Shown here one piece after another: positions 1 through 5,911 of a DNA stretch of 7,095 nt. The notes under the pieces are model-generated. The model searched no databases. It saw only the letters and a list, made by a program, of their open reading frames with translations, and was not told where the DNA came from. Numbering within the stretch: the first letter of the stretch is position 1; each line of letters opens with the position of its first letter. Made by a program: the position numbers and the translations under genes. This DNA comes from Betaproteobacteria bacterium. GTDB lineage: Bacteria; Pseudomonadota; Gammaproteobacteria; Burkholderiales; Rhodocyclaceae. The stretch is taken from NCBI GenBank assembly GCA_025997095.1, contig BNUD01000110.1:1-7095 (forward strand). The letters run 5' to 3'.

Positions 1-501
1 CGTCTGGATCGCCTTGACTTCATCATACAGGGTAAATTCAGGGGAAGGATCATCTTTCTTTTGTTGCAGCGGCAGCGTCGGATCGTAATTAATCATCGTA
101 AAATGCGTCCCCAGCACAAAGGGAACGCCGTCTTGCTTGTGTTCTTTCCCCCGCCGCAGCAGCGCCTGCTGTTCTTTGCTTGCAGACGCCGTACTGACGA
201 ACGGTATTCCCTTGATTTCCGCCAAAGCCAGAGCGATTTGTCGGGCGAAACGTTGGGGGTTTTTGAGAAAGGCGTTTTGTGGACCATTCAGCAAGGATTG
301 CTCGTAGTGGGTGAACCGCTGTTGCCGGGAAAAATCTAGCGTGGTATTCCAGAGCAAGGTCGCTGTTTCCGTAGCTTGACCCGACAAGCTTGGGGAAACA
401 GGATCGGGGGCACTTAGCGGAACAAATGGCAAGGCGGCGAACGCTGGAATCCGCAAGAGGAAGCGGCGGCGGGTAGGGTTTGAGGGTTGTTGTGTGGACA
501 T
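1..501 (-). CDS. A3: N-terminal 167 residues of a Tat-exported family A protein (3' end outside window)
   Basis: The frame opens at the ATG at 499-501, 13 nt after the B4 stop, and is still open at base 1. The product begins MSTQQPSNPTRRRFLLRIP, with one extra Gln relative to A2 and the same twin-arginine motif and hydrophobic segment, so it is predicted to be exported. The first ~108 residues are nearly identical to A2 (differences include D for A after SAP, L for S before LWN, and T for A in NTxLDF). Beyond STASAS the two proteins share nothing obvious. The private part (KEQQALLRRGKEHKQDG, then FVLGTHFTMINYDP) is polar with no recognised motif. There is no clear Shine-Dalgarno site before the start. 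The family is unrecognised. Confidence 0.85.
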   Translation of the reverse strand, partial: MSTQQPSNPTRRRFLLRIPAFAALPFVPLSAPDPVSPSLSGQATETATLLWNTTLDFSRQQRFTHYEQSLLNGPQNAFLKNPQRFARQIALALAEIKGIPFVSTASASKEQQALLRRGKEHKQDGVPFVLGTHFTMINYDPTLPLQQKKDDPSPEFTLYDEVKAIQT

Positions 502-739
502 GAGTATTTTGGGTTTATCTGGGCAGGAGCTTGATGTTGCTGCCTTCGGTAACAGTGACATGACCGCTGATTTTACCGCCTTCTCTGACTCGTACATCCT
601 GTTCCTTGACTTGCGTTCGAGAAACATCCAGCTTCATGAGCGAACAGCCGATGATTTCCAGTTTGCCAATTCTGCCGTCACGGATGTACACCTCGCCCAG
701 TTCGCAGTTTTCTATTCGTAAGTGTTCCGTCTGCGCCCA
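181..739. repeat. Direct repeat of A N-terminus plus B C-terminus, copy at A3/B4
   Basis: From 181 upwards the sequence matches 2738 upwards (offset 2557, then 2554 after a 3-bp indel in the leader). Identity is high until about 739 and weakens beyond. It holds the first ~107 codons of A3 and the last 74 codons of B4. The lower boundary is sharp and falls within a coding region. Confidence 0.85.
460..739 (-). repeat. Shared junction block, copy 4 (B4 end / A3 start)
   Basis: It joins B4 to A3. It is 280 bp because of one extra CAA-type codon (Gln) in the leader. The spacer is unchanged; the B4 ending is LPR. Confidence 0.88.
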
Positions 740-1696
740 ATCCGCCCGTAAATGCGGAATTTTGCAGTTTTTGATGACGATTTGCTTGTTCGGGGGCGGG
801 TCGTCCCATTTCGTGATGGGTTTTCTTTGCCGAATAATATCTATCGGCTTGCGTCCGCAGGTGAGATTTTCAAGCAAGGTATGGGTCGGCGTGTCTCCTG
901 AACACTCAAAACTGTATTCTTCTCCTCCATTGCCCAAAAAATCGCAGTTACGAACGATGAGCTTGCCTTGGTAGTCCGCAGCAGCACGAAGAAAACCCTC
1001 TTTGATGTCTTCGAACAACGCATCACCACGAATCACCGATCCCTGTAACGCAAATGTCCGTAGCTTGCACCGTCGCATGGTGAAGGATTGAAGCCGGGCA
1101 TTGATCATCTCCGCGCCACCCCGCAAGTCGCAATCTTCTATCAGAAAATCTGAGTAGGGCATCTTGCTTTTGTCGCTGTACATGGCAGGAGAAGCGGTAT
1201 CGAGGCTGCCGTTACTGACAATGCAATTTTTGAGTGTCAGCTTCTTGTCTCCTCCCCAAGCAATATTTCTTGTTTTACAGCCCATAAACATCACTTCATT
1301 ACCACTGAGAATACTGCCCATATGATTCGGGTCGCTATTGGGATTGGTGAATTTACATTCTTCAAAGATGAGGTTTTTGCTTTCCCAGTCAAATCCTAAA
1401 TGGGATTCCCCTTCTATATTACAGCGCACAAATCGAACATCAAGCGTCTGTCCAAAACCAAAATTTCCCCGGAAACGGCAATCAGTGAAAGTACAGTTGA
1501 TTAGCCAGTCCAATTGTATGGTGTGTGCACTTGAAAAATCACAGTCAACAAAATCAAAGTATCCCCAGCTTCCATCGAATCTTTCGCCAGAGAAATCAAA
1601 GTTTTTGATGGTGATACGTTGCTTGCCCATCTGTTTAACGCGCAAGAATCCATCCTGAAGATAGTCGAAAATTTCACCGGAATTACTGATTTTCAT
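515..1696 (-). CDS. B4: leaderless beta-helix-like repeat protein, 393 aa
   Basis: The protein begins MKISNSGEIFDYL, colinear with B1, and lacks any signal peptide or membrane segment. Ladder turns include YFDFVDCDF, VRFVRCNI, LIFEECKF, VMFMGCKT, FLIEDCDL, LIVRNCDF, IVIKNCKI, LRIENCEL and LEIIGCSL. Cysteines recur near 52, 73, 92, 114, 140, 158, 189, 210, 251, 311, 331 and 351, the most regular ladder of the four paralogues. Residues ~100-165 resemble B2/B3 more than B1 (GFDW, RNIAWGG), so this copy also looks mosaic. The middle (~205-315) is private and the final 74 residues are the shared block. The start is supported by AGGAAG seven bases upstream. B4 follows A2 by 90 nt and precedes A3 by 13 nt. 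Where B2 and B3 have eight G, this gene has an interrupted GGGGAGG. The product is predicted to be cytoplasmic. Function is unknown. Confidence 0.9.
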   Translation of the reverse strand: MKISNSGEIFDYLQDGFLRVKQMGKQRITIKNFDFSGERFDGSWGYFDFVDCDFSSAHTIQLDWLINCTFTDCRFRGNFGFGQTLDVRFVRCNIEGESHLGFDWESKNLIFEECKFTNPNSDPNHMGSILSGNEVMFMGCKTRNIAWGGDKKLTLKNCIVSNGSLDTASPAMYSDKSKMPYSDFLIEDCDLRGGAEMINARLQSFTMRRCKLRTFALQGSVIRGDALFEDIKEGFLRAAADYQGKLIVRNCDFLGNGGEEYSFECSGDTPTHTLLENLTCGRKPIDIIRQRKPITKWDDPPPNKQIVIKNCKIPHLRADWAQTEHLRIENCELGEVYIRDGRIGKLEIIGCSLMKLDVSRTQVKEQDVRVREGGKISGHVTVTEGSNIKLLPR

Positions 1697-1785
1697 GGCA
1701 TCACTTCCTGTTCATCATCCATTCGAGTACAACCTGTAAGCGTACAGATCCATTGTCGGCAACATAGCATATTCGTTCGTACCAT
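1693..1785 (-). CDS. Possible 30-aa ORF bridging A2 and B4 (doubtful)
   Basis: The ATG lies one base after the A2 stop, and the TGA overlaps the B4 start (ATGA). The product, starting MVRTNMLCCRQW and containing LTGC, has a lipobox-like tetrapeptide but no convincing hydrophobic segment and no Shine-Dalgarno site. Its last residues (EQEVMP) are colinear with the A1 C-terminus (EKGVTP), so the frame may simply be a remnant of an original A2 ending that was split by about 76 nt of extra sequence. It may instead serve to carry ribosomes from A2 to B4. Coding status is uncertain. Confidence 0.2.
   Translation of the reverse strand: MVRTNMLCCRQWICTLTGCTRMDDEQEVMP
1704..1709 (-). promoter_or_regulatory. 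Shine-Dalgarno site of B4
   Basis: AGGAAG on the minus strand lies seven bases before the ATG of B4. Spacing and position match the site before B1, which supports the same leaderless start in both genes. Confidence 0.65.
1729..1756. other. Small imperfect inverted repeat in the A2-B4 gap
   Basis: CTGTA (1734-1738) and TACAG (1743-1747) are separated by four bases, and an outer ACAA/TTGT pair lies at 1729-1732 and 1753-1756. The structure is short, has an asymmetric internal loop and is not followed by a T-run in either direction, so it is not a convincing terminator. It sits inside the ~76 nt that has no counterpart at the A1-B1 junction. Confidence 0.25.
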
Positions 1786-1786
1786 T

Positions 1787-3055
1787 TCAATATGGATTAT
1801 CCGGCTTGCTAGTTGCCTCTTCAGGAGTTTTTTTCTTACTATTGATGACATCCCTTGCCCAAGGATACCCTTTTTCTCCAAAATACGTTGCTAAAAATGC
1901 CCAGTCGGGCACTTCGCCTCTTTCTCCTTCTGGTCTTCTGAAAAAGAACTGAATATTTGTGCTTTCTCCACCCAACACAGGTTTCATGTTGCTCTCTTCC
2001 ATCCCGATTTCCAGTGGAAACACCCATGCATCCAGTTTCATATCATCCGACCAGCCAAACGGTGGTTTTTCAAGCGGAATCACGCAAAAGGCATTGCGGG
2101 TGCAGCGCCAGATTTTATGCGCTATCCGGGTTTGCTCCTTGTCCTGCATGGTCGTCACCTGAGGTTCCTGGAAACGAGCATCGTCGCAGGAGAGCAAGGT
2201 CGCTTCCAGCATTGATTTTTGGGTATCATCCTCAAATGAGATATGGTAGTGTCCATCTCGCGCCCAAAACCCTGTGTCTGGTTTGACCGTTGGCTTGATG
2301 GATTGCCAGGAACCGGTAGGTGTATCTTTTTTACTCTCGCCTTGCTCCACCTTAAACACCCAGACGCTCATTTCTTCCATCTGAAGACAGTTGAGTTTTT
2401 GTACCTGTTTGCTCAGGGTGATATGGGTAATCCCGTCAAATTGTGCTTTTCTGATATAGGCGCTGTAACCCTGTGCAGATGAGGGCGTAAAAATCAGTGG
2501 TGCTTTGTATTCGCTCAAAAGTTCCCGGCTCAGGATTTGCAGGAAGTCAAGCGCAACGCACAAGCGGGGCTGCTCGTTGTTTTGAGGACGATTGGTCAAT
2601 ATCTGAGTGATGGTCATTTTTCCCGTATCCACAAACATCCCTGACGGCGGACGCAGTGTCCAGCCAGTCAGTTCATCTTCCAGATTCTGCACTTCTATGG
2701 GGTCTGTACTGGCGAGTTTCGGAGAGGTCTTCCATGATGCAGACGCCGTACTGACGAACGGTATTCCCTTGATTTCCGCCAAAGCCAGAGCGATTTGTCG
2801 GGCGAAACGTTGGGGGTTTTTGAGAAAGGCGTTTTGTGGACCATTCAGCAAGGATTGCTCGTAGTGGGTGAACCGTTGCTGCCGGGAAAAATCTAGCGCG
2901 GTATTCCAGAGCGAGGTCGCTGTTTCCGTAGCTTGACCCGACAAGCTTGGGGAAACAGGAGCGGGGGCACTTAGCGGAACAAATGGCAAGGCGGCGAACG
3001 CTGGAATCCGCAAGAGGAAGCGGCGGCGGGTGGGGTTTGAGGGTTGTGTGGACAT
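1787..3055 (-). CDS. A2: Tat-exported family A protein of unknown function, 422 aa
   Basis: This is the only complete family A member. It begins MSTQPSNPTRRRFLLRIPAF, with a twin-arginine motif at residues 9-14, a hydrophobic segment to about residue 29 and a Pro/Ser-rich linker, so a periplasmic product is predicted. The mature protein is mixed polar and hydrophobic with no visible repeats. It contains four cysteines in its second half (near 223, 290, 318 and 324), the last pair in a WRCTRNAFCVIP segment, and a C-terminal GERGEVPDW motif shared with A1. Residues 1-107 are nearly identical to A3, after which the two diverge completely. The stop lies 90 nt before B4. The start at 3053-3055 is chosen for the Tat motif; an in-frame upstream ATG falls inside B3. 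I do not recognise the family. Secretion-system immunity or adaptor proteins are possible, but nothing here proves it. Confidence 0.87.
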   Translation of the reverse strand: MSTQPSNPTRRRFLLRIPAFAALPFVPLSAPAPVSPSLSGQATETATSLWNTALDFSRQQRFTHYEQSLLNGPQNAFLKNPQRFARQIALALAEIKGIPFVSTASASWKTSPKLASTDPIEVQNLEDELTGWTLRPPSGMFVDTGKMTITQILTNRPQNNEQPRLCVALDFLQILSRELLSEYKAPLIFTPSSAQGYSAYIRKAQFDGITHITLSKQVQKLNCLQMEEMSVWVFKVEQGESKKDTPTGSWQSIKPTVKPDTGFWARDGHYHISFEDDTQKSMLEATLLSCDDARFQEPQVTTMQDKEQTRIAHKIWRCTRNAFCVIPLEKPPFGWSDDMKLDAWVFPLEIGMEESNMKPVLGGESTNIQFFFRRPEGERGEVPDWAFLATYFGEKGYPWARDVINSKKKTPEEATSKPDNPY

Positions 3056-3293
3056 GAGTATTTTGGGTTTATCTGGGCATGAGCTTGATGTTGCTGCCTT
3101 CGGTAACGGTGACATGACCGCTGATTTTACCGCCTTCTCTGACTCGTACATCCTGTTCTTTGACCTGCGTTCGGGAAACATCCAGCTTCATGAGCGAACA
3201 ACCGATGATTTCCAGTTTGCCAATTCTGCCGTCACGGATGTATACCTCGCCCAGTTCGCAGTTTTCGATTCGCAAGTGTTCGGTTTGTGCCCA
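2738..3293. repeat. Direct repeat of A N-terminus plus B C-terminus, copy at A2/B3
   Basis: This is the partner of 181-739. Below 2738 the A2 coding sequence has no visible similarity to A3, which marks an abrupt mosaic boundary at residue ~107 of the A proteins. Confidence 0.85.
3017..3293 (-). repeat. Shared junction block, copy 3 (B3 end / A2 start)
   Basis: The 3' end of B3, the same 13-nt spacer and the Tat leader start are present, but here the leader continues into an unrelated family A protein. Several silent or conservative differences from copies 1 and 2 are seen, such as the MPR ending. Confidence 0.88.
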
Positions 3294-4364
3294 GTCTATT
3301 CGCAAATCTGGGATTTTGCAGTTGCGGATGACAAGGGACTTGTTTTGTGTCTTGGGTAGCCGTTTTGCCTCTGCCATCTTTTCAGGTGCGCCGGAAATAT
3401 TGGCAGGACGAGAACTACAGGTAATATTTTCAATCAATGTATAGACAGCAACAATACCGGGACACTGAAAGCTGTATCCGTCGTAAACATGATAAAAAGA
3501 ACAATTCCTTACGGTGAGCTTGCCACAGAAATTGCTTGATGTCAGGCGTAAATGTCCTTCCTTGATGTCCTCAATCAGCACATCGCCCAATACCGTACTG
3601 CCCATGGTTCTAAGTATCCCCACCTTGCTGTTCCTCAAGGTGAAGGATTGAAGTTGGGCATTGCTAATCTCCGCACCGCCCCGCAGATCGCAGTCTTCTA
3701 TCAGAAAATCTGAGTAGGGCATCTTGCTTTTGTCGGAGAATGTGGCGGGGGAGGCAGAATCAAGACTGCCGTTATTAACCGTACAATTTTTGAGCGTTAA
3801 TTTCCTGTTCCCCCCCCAAGCAATATTGCGTGTTTTACAGCCGATGAACATTATTTCACCAGCACTGCCAACACTGCCAATATGATTCGGGTCACTATTG
3901 GAATTAGTGAATTCGCAGTTTTCAAAGACGAGATTCCGGCTTTTCCAGTCAAAACCGATATGGGATTCCCCTTCTACTTTGCAATGAACAAAGCGGACAT
4001 TTATTGTCTGACCAAGACCAAAAATTCCCCGAAATCGACAATTGGTAAATGTGCTGTCCGTAAGCCATTTCAGCATAATTGTATAATTGCTCTCAAAGCT
4101 ACAATCGACAAAATCGAAGTATTGCCATTCGGCACCGCCAAATCTTTCGCCAGAAAAATCGACATTTTTGACAACAATAACCTGAGAGCCTGCCTCTTTA
4201 GTGCGCAATTTGCCATCTTTGAGATAGTCGTAAATTTCTCCAAATTCACGAATCTTTTTCTTCCCGAACGCCAGCGCCGTTTCCGGCAGCAATGGCAAAA
4301 CCAGCAGTGTCGGAGTGTAGGCAAGAAAGCGGCGGCGGGTGGGATTTGAGGGTTGTGTGGACAT
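3069..4364 (-). CDS. B3: Tat-exported beta-helix-like protein, 431 aa
   Basis: The Tat leader is the same as in B2 (TRRRFL at residues 9-14, ALA cleavage near 32) and is followed by beta-helix turns such as YFDFVDCSF, LVFENCEF, IMFIGCKT, LTVRNCSF and LRIENCEL. Residues 1-251 are identical to B2. Residues 252-357 are private to this copy and still carry ladder turns (LTVRNCSF, LVIRNCKI). The last 74 residues belong to the block conserved in all four B genes, with a few own variants such as the MPR ending. The ATG at 4362-4364 is preferred over an upstream in-frame ATG that lies within B2. The gene follows the B2 stop by 13 nt and precedes A2 by 13 nt. It also carries the in-frame run of eight G (3810-3817). 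The product is probably periplasmic; the function is not recognised. It probably represents one of the two parents of chimeric B2. Confidence 0.88.
   Translation of the reverse strand: MSTQPSNPTRRRFLAYTPTLLVLPLLPETALAFGKKKIREFGEIYDYLKDGKLRTKEAGSQVIVVKNVDFSGERFGGAEWQYFDFVDCSFESNYTIMLKWLTDSTFTNCRFRGIFGLGQTINVRFVHCKVEGESHIGFDWKSRNLVFENCEFTNSNSDPNHIGSVGSAGEIMFIGCKTRNIAWGGNRKLTLKNCTVNNGSLDSASPATFSDKSKMPYSDFLIEDCDLRGGAEISNAQLQSFTLRNSKVGILRTMGSTVLGDVLIEDIKEGHLRLTSSNFCGKLTVRNCSFYHVYDGYSFQCPGIVAVYTLIENITCSSRPANISGAPEKMAEAKRLPKTQNKSLVIRNCKIPDLRIDWAQTEHLRIENCELGEVYIRDGRIGKLEIIGCSLMKLDVSRTQVKEQDVRVREGGKISGHVTVTEGSNIKLMPR
3810..3817 (-). repeat. Run of eight G inside B3
   Basis: This is the same tract as in B2, carried with the tandem duplication. 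The homologous positions of B4 read GGGGAGG and are interrupted, so the pure run is specific to B2 and B3. Confidence 0.8.
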
Positions 4365-4602
4365 GAGTATTTTGGGTTTATCTGGGCGTAAGCTTGATGT
4401 TGCTGCCTTCGGTAACAGTGACATGACCGCTGATTTTACCGCCTTCTCTGATCCGCACGTCCTGTTCTTTGACTTGCGTTCTGGAAACATCCAGCTTCAT
4501 GAGCGAACAACCGATGATTTCCAGTTTGCCAATTCTGCCGTCACGGATGTACACCTCGCCCAGTTCGCAGTTTTCTATTCGCAAGTGTTCGGTTTGCGCC
4601 CA
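4326..4602 (-). repeat. Shared junction block, copy 2 (B2 end / B3 start)
   Basis: It has the same composition as copy 1 and joins B2 to B3. It encodes the DVRIREGG variant and the TPR ending, as copy 1 does. Confidence 0.88.
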
Positions 4603-5673
4603 GTCCGCTCGCAAGTGAGGAATTTTGCTGTTTTTGATGAGGGCGAATTTATTGCTTGCTACGGGAAGCCAATCGCTTTCTTTCATTGCCCCGCCTGAAC
4701 AAATTACATCAACAGGCGCGGAGCCACATTTGATGTTCTCGATAATAGAACGCGCCGGAGTATCTATGTTGCATTTGAAGCTATGACCTTCCCTTTGAGC
4801 ATAAAAAGAACAGTTCCGCACAGTCAGACTATTGGTAACCGTCGTGCTGGCAAGAGAAATGAACCCTTCATGGATGCCTTCAACCAAAACAGCATCCCGA
4901 ATGGTTGAACGCCATGTTTTCAATATCCCCACCTTGCTGTTCCTCAAGGTGAAGGATTGAAGTTGGGCATTGCTAATCTCCGCACCGCCCCGCAGATCAC
5001 AGTCTTCTATCAGAAAATCTGAGTAGGGCATCTTGCTTTTATCGGAGAATGTGGCGGGGGAGGCAGAATCAAGACTGCCGTTATTAACCGTACAATTTTT
5101 GAGCGTTAATTTCCTGTTCCCCCCCCAAGCAATATTGCGTGTTTTACAGCCGATGAACATTATTTCACCAGCACTGCCAACACTGCCAATATGATTCGGG
5201 TCACTATTGGAATTAGTGAATTCGCAGTTTTCAAAGACGAGATTCCTGCTTTTCCAGTCAAAACCGATATGGGATTCCCCTTCTACTTTGCAATGAACAA
5301 AGCGGACATTTATTGTCTGACCAAGACCAAAAATTCCCCGAAATCGACAATTGGTAAATGTGCTGTCCGTAAGCCATTTCAGCATAATTGTATAATTGCT
5401 CTCAAAGCTACAATCGACAAAATCGAAGTATTGCCATTCGGCACCGCCAAATCTTTCGCCAGAAAAATCGACATTTTTGACAACAATAACCTGAGAGCCT
5501 GCCTCTTTAGTGCGCAATTTGCCATCTTTGAGATAGTCGTAAATTTCTCCAAATTCACGAATCTTTTTCTTCCCGAACGCCAGCGCCGTTTCCGGCAGCA
5601 ATGGCAAAACCAGCAGTGTCGGAGTGTAGGCAAGAAAGCGGCGGCGGGTGGGATTTGAGGGTTGTGTGGACAT
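4378..5673 (-). CDS. B2: Tat-exported beta-helix-like protein, 431 aa, chimeric
   Basis: The N-terminus MSTQPSNPTRRRFLAY matches the twin-arginine pattern (T-R-R-R-F-L at residues 9-14). It is followed by a Pro/Leu-rich hydrophobic stretch and a likely cleavage after ALA at residue 32. The mature part has the same Cys/Asn-ladder beta-helix turns as B1. Translation could open 42 codons upstream, inside B1, but the ATG at 5671-5673 is chosen because it places the Tat motif near the N-terminus. Residues 1-251 are identical to B3, whereas residues 252-431 match B1 with only three substitutions, so the gene is a recombinant of its two neighbours. The stop of B1 lies 13 nt upstream and no good Shine-Dalgarno site precedes the start, which suggests translational reinitiation. 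A run of eight G lies in frame at the codons of the AWGG segment (residues ~182-185). The expected location is the periplasm. Function is unknown. Confidence 0.88.
   Translation of the reverse strand: MSTQPSNPTRRRFLAYTPTLLVLPLLPETALAFGKKKIREFGEIYDYLKDGKLRTKEAGSQVIVVKNVDFSGERFGGAEWQYFDFVDCSFESNYTIMLKWLTDSTFTNCRFRGIFGLGQTINVRFVHCKVEGESHIGFDWKSRNLVFENCEFTNSNSDPNHIGSVGSAGEIMFIGCKTRNIAWGGNRKLTLKNCTVNNGSLDSASPATFSDKSKMPYSDFLIEDCDLRGGAEISNAQLQSFTLRNSKVGILKTWRSTIRDAVLVEGIHEGFISLASTTVTNSLTVRNCSFYAQREGHSFKCNIDTPARSIIENIKCGSAPVDVICSGGAMKESDWLPVASNKFALIKNSKIPHLRADWAQTEHLRIENCELGEVYIRDGRIGKLEIIGCSLMKLDVSRTQVKEQDVRIREGGKISGHVTVTEGSNIKLTPR
5119..5126 (-). repeat. Run of eight G inside B2
   Basis: There are eight consecutive C on the plus strand, read as G on the coding strand within the AWGG segment. 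A one-base slip would shift the frame near residue 183 and destroy the C-terminal half of the protein. Confidence 0.8.
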
Positions 5674-5911
5674 GAGTATTTTGGGTTTATCTGGGCGTAA
5701 GCTTGATGTTGCTGCCTTCGGTAACAGTGACATGACCGCTGATTTTACCGCCTTCTCTGATCCGCACGTCCTGTTCTTTGACTTGCGTTCTGGAAACATC
5801 CAGCTTCATGAGCGAACAACCGATGATTTCCAGTTTGCCAATTCTGCCGTCACGGATGTACACCTCGCCCAGTTCGCAGTTTTCTATTCGCAAGTGTTCG
5901 GTTTGCGCCCA
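5635..5911 (-). repeat. Shared junction block, copy 1 (B1 end / B2 start)
   Basis: This 277-bp block holds the last 74 codons plus stop of B1 (starting at the WAQTEH segment), the 13-nt spacer and the first 13 codons of B2 through the twin-arginine motif. It is identical by eye to copy 2. The spacer between the genes has no evident ribosome binding site. Confidence 0.88.

Noticed and set aside
61..339. Plus-strand open frames over A3, and others at 494-721, 606-974 and 1338-1658
   Set aside because: All are antisense to strongly supported minus-strand genes with conserved protein families.
1714..1789. Integron-type attC site in the A2-B4 gap
   Set aside because: The inverted repeat is short and the flanking words do not fit the expected core sites. 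There is no integrase, and the neighbouring genes are not separated by similar sites.
5191..5658. 155-codon plus-strand open frames at 3882-4349 and 5191-5658
   Set aside because: They are antisense shadows of B3 and B2. They are identical only because the DNA is duplicated, and they lack a ribosome binding site or recognisable protein features.
5674..5799. N-terminal extensions of 42 codons (MFPERKSKNR...) on B2, with similar ones on B3 (4365-4490) and A2 (3056-3181)
   Set aside because: They lie wholly within the 3' end of the preceding B gene and the spacer, in another frame. They recur only because that block is repeated, and they would bury the twin-arginine motif more than 40 residues from the N-terminus.
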